Shown here: piece after piece, positions 1 through 5,979 of the stretch
Numbering within the stretch: position 1 is the stretch's first letter
How the letters are laid out: every line of letters starts with the position of its first letter
Assembly (NCBI GenBank): GCA_945874815.1
Contig: CAMCIE010000096.1
Span: 1-5,979, forward strand
DNA: 5,979 nt
Direction of reading: 5' to 3'
Source: an uncultured Bacteroidales bacterium
Lineage (GTDB): Bacteria > Bacteroidota > Bacteroidia > Bacteroidales > UBA932
Position numbers and translations under genes: made by a program
Notes under the pieces: model-generated
Database searches by the model: none
What the model saw: the letters and a program-made list of their open reading frames with translations, nothing else
What the model was told of the DNA's origin: nothing

Positions 1-1439
1 AAGATGAAGCGGATTACTCCGACGGCAAACATGACGACTGCATCTGGGCCCACTCATGGTGGATAAAGGACGGAGCCGGCATCAGCCTCACCCTTGGAGG
101 CAAGACCATCAACCGCTATGCATGCTCGTCAGAGCTCTCTCCAGTTGATAACAAATTGCAGCTCACCGGAATAGGCACATTCTGCCACGAATACTCGCAC
201 ACCCTCGGACTGGTGGACACCTACGACACCGACTACGAAGCCAGCGGAGGAGTATGCCCCGGACTATGGTGCTACTCTGCCCTGATGGACGGAGGCAACG
301 CGAACAACAACAGCAACACCCCTCCATATTACAACGCCATAGACAGGGAACTCCTCGGCATCCAGGAAAGCGTCACCATCACCAGGGACGGCACCTACAG
401 GCTCTCCCCTATAAGCAAGGGAGGGACCATCTACAAGATAGAAACAGATCATAAGGATGAATATTTCCTCCTCGAATGCAGGGACAACGACGGATGGGAC
501 AAACACATCGGCGGCAGCGGCATGCTCGTCTATCACATCGACAAATCCGACAGACAGGCAGGCCGTTCAGACACCTACGGCAACCTTACCGCGAAACAGA
601 AATGGGAATTCTACAATGCAGTCAATATCAGCCCTTCCCGCCCGTGCGCCGACCTTCTGGAAGCCGACGGAAGGAAAGAAAGCTTCGATTCGTTTGAAAA
701 CTATTACCGTTTCATATATTCAAACCCGGTTTCCGGAGTGTATTTCCCACGCACGGGGATAGACGCAATCAACAGCAAAACCATCCCGGGTTTCAAATTC
801 TGGAGCGGAGCACCGAACGTCGTTTCCATATCCGACATCACCCGCGAAGGCTCTGACATAACCTTCTACCTCAGCGGATATGATGCCCAGACCCTTCCGG
901 AAGTGAACGTGAACAATAAATGGATATTCCAACACGAGGCCATCATCGAATTCTCCGCCACCCTGGAAAATTGGGAAGGGAATGCCGTGATTGAATGGGG
1001 AAAGACCGGGCAGAAAATGCAGACCATGGAAATATCCCCATACAGTACTGGAAAATACACAGCAATACTGTCAGGACTGGACCCGTCCACGAGCTACTCC
1101 TGCCGAATAGCCTTCACCAGTGAGGGCGGCAGCGTCGGTAAAAAGGCCTCGGTATCATTCACAACTGCCAGAAAATCGTCAGGCTGGCCATATATCAGCC
1201 TGAAGAACGTAGAACGGAACGAAGACGGAAGTTTCAAATCCGAAAGCAAAATACCGATGATAGTGTGGAACAGCACCTCGGCGGCACAGATCAGATGGTA
1301 TTTTGACGGGAAGAAAATCCAAAGAGGCTCCGACGGCTTCTTCCACCCTTCCAGAAGCGGAGAACTCAAGGCAGTGGTAAGCTGGGAAGACGGCTCTGAA
1401 GACATAATCATCAAAGACATAAAGATTAAAAATGAGTAG
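1..1439 (+). CDS. M6-family secreted zinc metallopeptidase, 3' part (5' end outside window)
   Basis: The reading frame is open from the first complete codon at base 3, so the real start lies upstream; 478 residues are visible. The zinc site HEYSHTLGLVD (186-218) fits HExxHxxGxxD: two His ligands, the catalytic Glu, and Asp where a third ligand is expected. It follows a TGIGTFC stretch typical of Bacteroidetes M6 peptidases. A DTYDTDY segment and a SALMDGGN turn (276-299) follow, then the M6-typical GSGMLVYHID block (about 513-542). A fibronectin type III-like domain covers about 894-1175 and another beta-rich, Ig-like region ends the protein. The family comprises exported endopeptidases, including immune inhibitor A, that cut extracellular proteins. 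The substrate here is unknown and the signal peptide is not in view. The last codons overlap the next gene by 8 bases, suggesting translational coupling. The family call is firm; the C-terminal domain names are inferred from pattern only. Confidence 0.92.
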   Translation, partial: DEADYSDGKHDDCIWAHSWWIKDGAGISLTLGGKTINRYACSSELSPVDNKLQLTGIGTFCHEYSHTLGLVDTYDTDYEASGGVCPGLWCYSALMDGGNANNNSNTPPYYNAIDRELLGIQESVTITRDGTYRLSPISKGGTIYKIETDHKDEYFLLECRDNDGWDKHIGGSGMLVYHIDKSDRQAGRSDTYGNLTAKQKWEFYNAVNISPSRPCADLLEADGRKESFDSFENYYRFIYSNPVSGVYFPRTGIDAINSKTIPGFKFWSGAPNVVSISDITREGSDITFYLSGYDAQTLPEVNVNNKWIFQHEAIIEFSATLENWEGNAVIEWGKTGQKMQTMEISPYSTGKYTAILSGLDPSTSYSCRIAFTSEGGSVGKKASVSFTTARKSSGWPYISLKNVERNEDGSFKSESKIPMIVWNSTSAAQIRWYFDGKKIQRGSDGFFHPSRSGELKAVVSWEDGSEDIIIKDIKIKNE

Positions 1440-1857
1440 GAAACATACCTTTATATATATAGTCTCGCTCATGCTCGCGGCGACTTCCTGCATTGACGAC
1501 AAACTCGCCGAGACAAATCTCCGGAACATGGATGCATCCATCTCGTTCAAAGGTATGACCGTTTCGGTTTTCGACCCCGGGAATTGTCAGTATGCATTCA
1601 ATTCAGCCCGCAACGAATACAGGATGCATGACGACAATATGGGCCAGTACATCATCCTCCAGTGCAGCACCAGGCCTGTAAATGAAGGAGACAGCTTCAC
1701 GGCAAACCTGACCTATACCACTGACAATGACATCATAAAGGAAACGGGGCTCCCGTTTGTCGTGCAGAAGACCAGTCAGGACGGAAAGCTCTGGATATGG
1801 AACAAGACCAAAAAATACGGACTTGTGATCGTACAACTCTCGGCAGAATTACCGTGA
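1432..1857 (+). CDS. Small lipoprotein of unknown function, overlapping the M6 peptidase gene
   Basis: The product has 141 residues. A Ser-Arg-Lys-His start, a hydrophobic segment (residues 7-17) and a lipobox ATSC with Cys20 mark it as a lipoprotein, followed by IDDK with two acidic residues, which may favour surface export. The mature part is about 120 residues, apparently all beta, with aromatic and Asn/Thr-rich strands (FVVQKTSQDGKLWIW near residues 109-123). I do not recognise a named family. The start codon lies within the end of the peptidase gene (ATGAGTAG overlap), so the two are probably cotranscribed and translationally coupled. A partner role for the peptidase, such as inhibitor, chaperone or surface anchor, is possible but rests on position alone. 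No catalytic motif is visible. Confidence 0.85.
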   Translation: MSRKHTFIYIVSLMLAATSCIDDKLAETNLRNMDASISFKGMTVSVFDPGNCQYAFNSARNEYRMHDDNMGQYIILQCSTRPVNEGDSFTANLTYTTDNDIIKETGLPFVVQKTSQDGKLWIWNKTKKYGLVIVQLSAELP

Positions 1858-1873
1858 ACGGTCACATTTTTTT
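1851..1873 (+). terminator. Weak terminator-like element
   Basis: ACCG-TGAA-CGGT can form a 4-bp stem with a tetraloop. It overlaps the stop codon of the small lipoprotein and is followed after four bases by seven T (1867-1873). The stem is short, so termination here is uncertain, but the position between two transcription units fits. Confidence 0.25.
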
Positions 1874-1884
1874 GAAAAAACATG

Positions 1885-1914
1885 TCTGTGAAATCAGAAT
1901 TATGTCTATATTTG
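1885..1914 (+). promoter_or_regulatory. Bacteroidetes-type promoter for the GH88 gene
   Basis: TATATTTG at 1907-1914 matches the Bacteroidetes -7 consensus TAnnTTTG at every specified base. It lies 31 bases before the GH88 start codon. The -33 element is imperfect: TCTG at 1885-1888 differs from TTTG by one base at 18-base spacing. An exact TTTG at 1871-1874 is too far upstream. The element implies a short leader of about 20-25 bases and transcription of GH88 separate from the peptidase pair. Confidence 0.5.
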
Positions 1915-1945
1915 CCCGGTAAACCATATTAATAACAACTGAAAC

Positions 1946-3244
1946 ATGAGACATAAACTCCTGACCATTGTGCTTCTTTCGGTCTTTGCAGTACAGTGTA
2001 CATCTCCCAAGAACAACATCATTGAGGACAACATTGCAAATGCAGAAAAGCAGCTGACATACCTTCTGGAAGCTTCTGAAGAAGGTGATACAGTGAGAAT
2101 TCCTTCAACATTCAAAAACGGAGAGATTGAGTTCGTGCCGACCGACGACTGGGTGAGCGGCTTCTTTGCAGGCACACTCTGGTACATGTATGAGCTCACC
2201 GGAGAAGAAAAATGGGCCGAGCATGCTCAAAAACACACTGAGATTCTCAGCGACATCCAGTTCCTCAAATGGCACCATGACGTAGGCTTCATGGTATATG
2301 ACAGCTATGGCAACGGACTGCGGCTCAAAAACATACCCGGCTATGACACCGTGCTTGTCAACACTGCCAAATCACTATCAACACGTTTCCGCCCGGCAGC
2401 CGGCATCCTCCAGTCATGGAATGTCATCAACAACGGCTGGCAGTCTGAAAGAGGCTGGAAATGTCCTGTCATCATCGACAACATGATGAACCTCGAACTC
2501 CTTTTCAAAGTGAGTGAGATGACGGGCGACCCTACATACAAGAACATCGCCATTTCCCATGCTGACAAGACCCTCGAGAACCACTACCGCAGCGACTTCA
2601 GCACCTACCATGTAGTTGACTACGACGACGAGACAGGTGAAATCCGCCGCAAATGCACAGCTCAGGGCATAGCTGACGAGTCTCGCTGGGCACGCGGACA
2701 GGCATGGTCAATCTACGGATTCACAGTGGCTTACCGTTTCACAGGTGACGAAAGATACCTCCAGAGAGCAAAGGATGTCGCTCACTACCTCCTTGTTGAT
2801 GAAGACAACATGCCTGAGGACCTTGTTCCGCTCTGGGACTTCGACGTAGTGCAGTTTGCCAACGATGCAGACGAAATGATTGAGCTTTTCAATGACAAAG
2901 ATGCAATGCTCCCATACACTGAGATAAGGGATGCATCTTCTGCAGCCATCATATCCTCAGCCCTTTATGAGCTTTACTGGTTCACGAAGGACAAGCTCTA
3001 CAAAGAAAAAGCTGACAAGATGATCGAGAGCCTTTCAAGTCCTGCATACAGGGCAGAGGTTGGTACCAACGGAGGTTTCATCCTCATGCACTCTGTCGGC
3101 AGCCTTCCTCACTCAGTTGTGAACATCAGGACCAATCCTGCGGCACACAACATCGACGTGCCTCTCAACTATGCTGACTACTATTTCCTCGAAGCCCTCA
3201 TCCGCAAGGGCCGCGTTGAGAACGGAGAAAACCCTATCAAGTAA
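1946..3244 (+). CDS. GH88 unsaturated glucuronyl hydrolase, exported
   Basis: This 432-residue protein is close to the usual GH88 length plus a signal sequence. GH88 enzymes remove the 4,5-unsaturated uronic acid left at the non-reducing end by polysaccharide lyases, by hydrating its double bond; substrates include chondroitin, hyaluronan and heparin fragments. Visible family motifs are HHDVGFM (110-116, Asp112 matching the conserved first catalytic Asp), IIDNMMN (176-182, Asp178 matching the second, the general acid/base), ADESRWARGQAW (243-254), RDASSAA (328-334) and NYADYYFLEAL (408-418). The fold is an (alpha/alpha)6 barrel. The N-terminus has a signal sequence ending at Cys18, but Gln precedes the Cys, which is unusual for a lipobox, so anchoring is uncertain. 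A stretch of about 25 residues between WDFD (297-300) and RDASSAA appears longer than I expect for the family. No lyase, sulfatase or susC/susD gene is in view, so the exact substrate is open. Confidence 0.95.
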   Translation: MRHKLLTIVLLSVFAVQCTSPKNNIIEDNIANAEKQLTYLLEASEEGDTVRIPSTFKNGEIEFVPTDDWVSGFFAGTLWYMYELTGEEKWAEHAQKHTEILSDIQFLKWHHDVGFMVYDSYGNGLRLKNIPGYDTVLVNTAKSLSTRFRPAAGILQSWNVINNGWQSERGWKCPVIIDNMMNLELLFKVSEMTGDPTYKNIAISHADKTLENHYRSDFSTYHVVDYDDETGEIRRKCTAQGIADESRWARGQAWSIYGFTVAYRFTGDERYLQRAKDVAHYLLVDEDNMPEDLVPLWDFDVVQFANDADEMIELFNDKDAMLPYTEIRDASSAAIISSALYELYWFTKDKLYKEKADKMIESLSSPAYRAEVGTNGGFILMHSVGSLPHSVVNIRTNPAAHNIDVPLNYADYYFLEALIRKGRVENGENPIK

Positions 3245-3259
3245 TATCTTGTCAAGTTT

Positions 3260-3451
3260 ATGACATTCGTATCTGGAATAGTATTATTTGCCATTTTCTC
3301 ATTCCTTGCCGTCTTCTGCCATGGCAGTTGCGCTTCCAAATCAGAACTGGAAGTCAAGCTCGCAGGACTTGAAGAAAGGATGGCAGGGAATGGAATGACA
3401 TTGGTACCCCCCCCGGTACGATATCTCTTAATTGCACAATCTATAATGTAG
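3260..3451 (+). CDS. Small hydrophobic ORF, probably cut short at a C8 tract
   Basis: As written, the frame gives 63 residues. It begins 16 bases after the GH88 stop, with no clear Shine-Dalgarno site. Residues 4-19 are strongly hydrophobic (VSGIVLFAIFSFLAVF) and are followed by Cys20 and Cys24. There is no basic N-terminus and no good lipobox, so a membrane anchor is as likely as a signal peptide. A charged, possibly helical stretch follows (SELEVKLAGLEERMA, residues 28-42). After LVPPP the frame runs into 11 unrelated residues and stops at 3449-3451. The run of eight C at 3407-3414 encodes the prolines and is where the frame probably changes. I do not recognise the product; whether it is expressed is uncertain. 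Confidence 0.4.
   Translation: MTFVSGIVLFAIFSFLAVFCHGSCASKSELEVKLAGLEERMAGNGMTLVPPPVRYLLIAQSIM
3407..3414 (+). repeat. Homopolymer C8 tract, possible slippage site
   Basis: Eight consecutive C lie inside a small ORF. The tract sits between the inverted arms GTACC (3404-3408) and GGTAC (3415-3419); GGTAC also flanks it as a direct repeat (3403-3407 and 3415-3419). With C8 the frame ends at 3451, with C7 at 3431, and with C6 or C9 it joins an open frame ending at 3564. The tract is directly visible; phase variation is inference, and a sequencing error is an alternative. Confidence 0.6.
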
Positions 3452-3564
3452 CCGCTTGCGTAACTGAAGCAAACGACGGCAATGACAGCATCTGCTCTCT
3501 CCTTGTGGGAGAAGCGGATGCTGTTGTGTATTTCATACCATCAGATGAAAATAACAATTATTAA
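3415..3564 (+). pseudogene. Out-of-frame continuation of the small ORF (49 codons)
   Basis: In the frame starting with GGT at 3415, the sequence reads GTISLNCTIYNVAACV and on through SLLVGEADAVVYFIP to a TAA at 3562-3564. The composition is protein-like, with three more cysteines, and there is no plausible start codon in this frame. Joined to the upstream ORF by a C6 or C9 tract, it would make a protein of 100 or 101 residues with five cysteines that ends 18 bases before the next start codon. That fit supports one interrupted gene. The opposing reading is that 49 open codons can occur by chance and that this stretch is a leader containing a hairpin. No family is recognised. Confidence 0.4.
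3485..3524 (+). other. Strong RNA hairpin, possible attenuator or processing element
   Basis: ACAGCATCTGCT (3485-3496) and TCTCC (3498-3502) pair with GGAGA (3508-3512) and AGCGGATGCTGT (3513-3524). This gives 17 base pairs with one G-U pair, one bulged C (3497) and a TTGTG loop. The sequence that follows (TGTGTATTTC) is not a proper U-tract, so a classical terminator is doubtful. It lies 59 bases before the small peptide gene. Confidence 0.55.
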
Positions 3565-3582
3565 CATATAAAAATCAAAGAC

Positions 3583-3756
3583 ATGAAAAAGAACATTTCA
3601 ACTGCGGACAAGATTGTCCGCTACCAGGCACCTCTTGTTGAGGTATTCACCATCTCCAGTGAGGGATCGGTTTGTACTGGAAGTCCATCAGGTACATTCA
3701 GTAGTTTTGGTGGAGATACTAATGCTGCTGATGATTATTGGGGAACAAATAACTAA
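3583..3756 (+). CDS. 57-residue peptide of unknown function upstream of fimbrillin
   Basis: The frame runs from ATG at 3583 to TAA at 3754-3756, after an A-rich leader typical of Bacteroidetes. The product starts MKKNISTADK and has no signal peptide or membrane segment. A central YQAPLVEVFTISSEGSVC stretch (residues 14-31) has one cysteine, followed by a Gly/Ser/Thr-rich tail and DDYW (50-53) near the end. From memory, it resembles short Bacteroidales proteins of the pattern Y-x-x-P-x-V-E-V followed by an E-G-x-x-C element and a Gly-rich tail. These have no assigned function that I know of. The fimbrillin gene starts 16 bases downstream, so cotranscription is likely. The overlapping frame from 3614 is a shadow that is merely open into the fimbrillin gene. 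I consider the peptide real because of its composition, leader and spacing. Confidence 0.7.
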   Translation: MKKNISTADKIVRYQAPLVEVFTISSEGSVCTGSPSGTFSSFGGDTNAADDYWGTNN

Positions 3757-3772
3757 ATCTGTAGGAAGAATC

Positions 3773-5488
3773 ATGAAAAAGATAATCTATACTCTGTTCG
3801 CATTCGCTGCGGTTACATTTGTATCTTGCAACAAAGAGGAATCCACTCCGGTAAATGAGCAGCCACAGCCGGAAGTCGAGCTCGTGCCGATGACTTTCAC
3901 TGCCGGAGTTGATACTAAGGTTACTCTTGGTGAAGGTAATGCTATCAACTGGGAAGAAACTGATAAGATCAGCATTTTTGATGGTACTGGCAACAGGGAA
4001 TTCACTATTGTTAAAGGTTCTATTAAAGGGAATACTGCTACTTTCACGGGGGAAGTTGCTGTAGGTTCTACAAACTTTGTGGCTCTGTATCCTTACACAG
4101 AAGGTGCATCATATACAGATGGTACGATCAAAGGTGTTCCTCTTTCCAAAACAGGAACATTTGCACCTATTGCAATAGCATCTGCAACAACGGATAGTAA
4201 TATCCTCACTTTCACTACTGTTATCGGATTCGTCAAATTCCAGTTGGCTGATGCTGAAGACGTTACTTCAGTAACCATTTCAGGAAACAATGGTGAGCTC
4301 ATTGGAGGCAGCATCAGCATTGAAACAGGTAATTCAATTAAAGTTACCGCTACACAGCCAACAGCAACAGTATCTGCAAATTCTGAAACAATTTACATTC
4401 CTGTTGCTCCTGCCACTCTTTCTAAAGGTATTACCATTTCAGCTGATAAGAAATCAAGCATCAGCAGTTCAAAAACAACAACAATTGAAGCAAACAAAGC
4501 TTTCAACCTTAACACCCTTCCTGCATTGACCTCAGGTGCTCCTGCTGACAATTATGTCGCTTATATTCATGGTTTTGACCTGACCGTAGGAGACCAGAAA
4601 TACAATATCAATGACGACGGTGCACTTAAGGCTACTATTGTTACTGATGGTAATCCTGACGTTGGTGGTAAGGGAAAGGCAGGTATTTATTTTGTTGATG
4701 GTGAAATTTCGTTTACGAATCCTAAATATATCCAGGAAAGCATTATTATATCTAAAAAGAAAGAAGATGCAACTGTCAATTTGGTAAAAATGTTTGATCT
4801 TCAGGAAGGTTCTTTGTCATTGAAAGAAATAACAATCACATGTGATACAGATGCTCTTATTACGGCAAGCAAGAACTCATCACTCATTTTGGATGGATGT
4901 AAGGTTACTCTTCAGGGCAAACCTCTTGTTTATAGTGGTAATTCTTTCACATTTGAGAATCTGTTAGTTTACAACTGTGATATAATCACTTATACAACAG
5001 CTCCATCTTATGTTATTGGATGCGCAAATGCAACATTCAATAATGTGGTAATTAATAATAGTTTGTTTATTCCGAAAACAACTGGCAATGACGGTAATCT
5101 AACAAACGAAACGAAATTTAATTATCCTATTATAGTTGGCCAATCAGCTGATAAAATAGACTTCACAAATAATAGCGTTTATCGAATTGGATCGGGAGCG
5201 GATGGCTATTTCAATATTACTAATGGAATTAACACTCTATCATTCACAAAGAATTGTCTGCGATACTATGGTAATGCTAATGTATTTTTCTGTAAAACAG
5301 CAACCAATATCACTGGAGACAATAAGATTCAGTCTGGCGGTACTACAACAGCGAAAGTATATAATAAGGTCAAAGAGGGAACAGAAATATCGGCTAACGT
5401 TACAACAGGGGATCTTTTAAAAATTGCGAATGACACCATCGATGCTAGCAAATCAAACCAGCCAGAAGGTTACGGTGCAAGAAGATAA
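3773..5488 (+). CDS. Fimbrillin-like lipoprotein with a C-terminal beta-helix-like region
   Basis: The product has 571 residues. The start is set at 3773, not at the open codons upstream, because MKKIIYTLFAFAAVTFVSC is a full lipoprotein signal (lipobox FVSC, Cys19) and AGGAAG lies four bases before the ATG. The residues after Cys19, NKEES, fit the acidic surface-export signal of Bacteroidetes lipoproteins. Residues 38-250 match the fimbrillin (Mfa-like) pattern: MTFTAG, INWEETDKISIFDG, ATFTGE, FVALYPYTEGA, and FTTVIGFVKFQL. Residues 255-571 are different: repeated short strands with Asn, Val and Ile ladders (for example LSLKEITIT, LILDGCKVTL, FENLLVYNCDI, FNNVVINNSLF, IDFTNNSVY), as in Bacteroidetes right-handed beta-helix proteins. 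The end, GYGARR, recalls their C-termini. A surface adhesin or fimbrial subunit is likely; the ligand is unknown. The 3' half is AT-rich, about 30% GC near 5041-5100. Confidence 0.85.
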   Translation: MKKIIYTLFAFAAVTFVSCNKEESTPVNEQPQPEVELVPMTFTAGVDTKVTLGEGNAINWEETDKISIFDGTGNREFTIVKGSIKGNTATFTGEVAVGSTNFVALYPYTEGASYTDGTIKGVPLSKTGTFAPIAIASATTDSNILTFTTVIGFVKFQLADAEDVTSVTISGNNGELIGGSISIETGNSIKVTATQPTATVSANSETIYIPVAPATLSKGITISADKKSSISSSKTTTIEANKAFNLNTLPALTSGAPADNYVAYIHGFDLTVGDQKYNINDDGALKATIVTDGNPDVGGKGKAGIYFVDGEISFTNPKYIQESIIISKKKEDATVNLVKMFDLQEGSLSLKEITITCDTDALITASKNSSLILDGCKVTLQGKPLVYSGNSFTFENLLVYNCDIITYTTAPSYVIGCANATFNNVVINNSLFIPKTTGNDGNLTNETKFNYPIIVGQSADKIDFTNNSVYRIGSGADGYFNITNGINTLSFTKNCLRYYGNANVFFCKTATNITGDNKIQSGGTTTAKVYNKVKEGTEISANVTTGDLLKIANDTIDASKSNQPEGYGARR

Positions 5489-5510
5489 TTTTTAGTTTCC
5501 TTTCCAACCA

Positions 5511-5979
5511 ATGAAAAGCCCCCTGAACATAATGGCAATGTCGGCTGTCCTTGTCCTGAGTCTCGGATGCAAACCCGAGCCTCAGGTCCAGGAGCAGCCT
5601 GTACCAGTCGAGATCAACGCAACAGCCATCTACCTTGACTACGGTACCAACCTTCCATGGGAAGGTGTCCAGCAGGTCGGCCTGTTCATGTTAAACGAAG
5701 AAGGAACCGAAGCAATCGGAGAAGACCAGAACATCCCTTACCAGGGAGAACTGAAGTCCACCTCCACCGTCCTCCAACCAACGCAAGGGGCCCTGACCCT
5801 GCCGAAAGACGGCACCCAGGTCCGCCTGAGCGCCTACTGGCCATGGAGCAGCGACCGCACCAGCTCGCCCTACAAGCTCTTTGACCTGACAGACCAAAGC
5901 TCAGCCAAAGCGGAAATGTTCCTTTGGTACAGGACACCAGCCCTGAGCAGCAAAAAGAACCGGGCAAACCTCAGGCTCT
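5511..5979 (+). CDS. Fimbrillin-like lipoprotein, 5' part (runs off window)
   Basis: The frame starts with ATG at 5511 and stays open to the last base, giving 156 residues. A hydrophobic signal ends in the lipobox SLGC with Cys20 (MSAVLVLSLGC), followed by KPEPQVQEQP, a proline/glutamine linker. The rest fits the N-terminal domain of fimbrillin or Mfa-like proteins: VQQVGLFML, a LRL-type strand, AYWPWSSD in the position of the usual YPY motif, and FDLTDQSSAKAEMFLWYRTPALSSKKNRANLRL split over a linker and strand. It begins 22 bases after the previous stop, with a T-rich gap and no terminator hairpin, so the two genes are probably cotranscribed. It is much more GC-rich than its neighbour (about 67% in 5821-5880). 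It may be an accessory or anchor subunit; this cannot be decided from the part shown. Confidence 0.8.
   Translation, partial: MKSPLNIMAMSAVLVLSLGCKPEPQVQEQPVPVEINATAIYLDYGTNLPWEGVQQVGLFMLNEEGTEAIGEDQNIPYQGELKSTSTVLQPTQGALTLPKDGTQVRLSAYWPWSSDRTSSPYKLFDLTDQSSAKAEMFLWYRTPALSSKKNRANLRL

Noticed and set aside
264..536. Antisense open frames within the M6 gene and elsewhere
   Set aside because: They are opposite strongly supported coding regions, have no leader or recognisable motif, and arise from the GC-rich codon pattern.
3702..3709. TAGTTTTG, a perfect TAnnTTTG match before the fimbrillin gene
   Set aside because: It lies in the coding sequence of the 57-residue peptide, has no TTTG at proper -33 spacing, and about one or two such matches are expected by chance in a window of this size.
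3614..3772. In-frame N-terminal extension of the fimbrillin gene (53 codons)
   Set aside because: It overlaps the 57-residue peptide gene in another frame and would place the lipoprotein signal inside the protein; the ATG at 3773 has a full signal sequence and AGGAAG upstream.
5657..5967. Open frames on both strands over the last 300 bases
   Set aside because: They are GC-rich shadows of the partial lipoprotein gene starting at 5511, whose signal peptide and fimbrillin pattern are clear.
1946..5979. A polysaccharide utilisation locus around the GH88 gene
   Set aside because: No susC/susD pair, lyase, sulfatase or sensor gene is in view, and the downstream genes are fimbrillin-like.
1..5979. 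CRISPR array, tRNA or rRNA genes, insertion sequence or invertible promoter
   Set aside because: I saw no regularly spaced repeats, no cloverleaf or rRNA sequence, no transposase or recombinase, and no long inverted repeats flanking a promoter.

Overview
The window looks like host-associated Bacteroidota, most likely Bacteroidales. The evidence is a set of exported lipoproteins with Bacteroidetes-type lipoboxes, fimbrillin (Mfa/FimA-like) proteins, a TAnnTTTG promoter element, A-rich leaders with few Shine-Dalgarno sites, and a GH88 glycosidase and M6 peptidase typical of gut and oral members. I cannot name a genus. All genes that I accept are on the + strand.

Layout. (1) Bases 1-1857: the 3' part of an M6-family metallopeptidase, overlapping by 8 bases a small lipoprotein of unknown function. 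(2) Bases 1858-1945: an intergenic gap with a weak terminator-like element and a Bacteroidetes-type -7 box. (3) Bases 1946-3244: a complete GH88 unsaturated glucuronyl hydrolase. (4) Bases 3245-3582: a small hydrophobic, cysteine-containing ORF interrupted by a run of eight C. Its apparent continuation lies in another frame and contains a 17-bp hairpin. (5) Bases 3583-3756: a 57-residue peptide gene that is easy to miss and lies directly before the fimbrillin gene. (6) Bases 3773-5488: a fimbrillin-like lipoprotein with a long C-terminal half that looks like a beta-helix. (7) Bases 5511-5979: the 5' part of a second fimbrillin-like lipoprotein, running off the end.

Functionally, the left half is degradative: a secreted protease, and an exo-acting enzyme for unsaturated uronic acid oligosaccharides such as those from glycosaminoglycans. 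The right half looks like the start of a surface adhesin or fimbria locus. The most unusual part is 3260-3772. There a homopolymer tract that could slip, a strong hairpin and a tiny peptide gene stand in series before the adhesin genes, an arrangement compatible with phase-variable expression. This is inference from one sequence; a sequencing error in the C-run is the main alternative. Base composition also changes sharply, with the 3' half of the beta-helix gene AT-rich and the next gene GC-rich, suggesting a mosaic locus.
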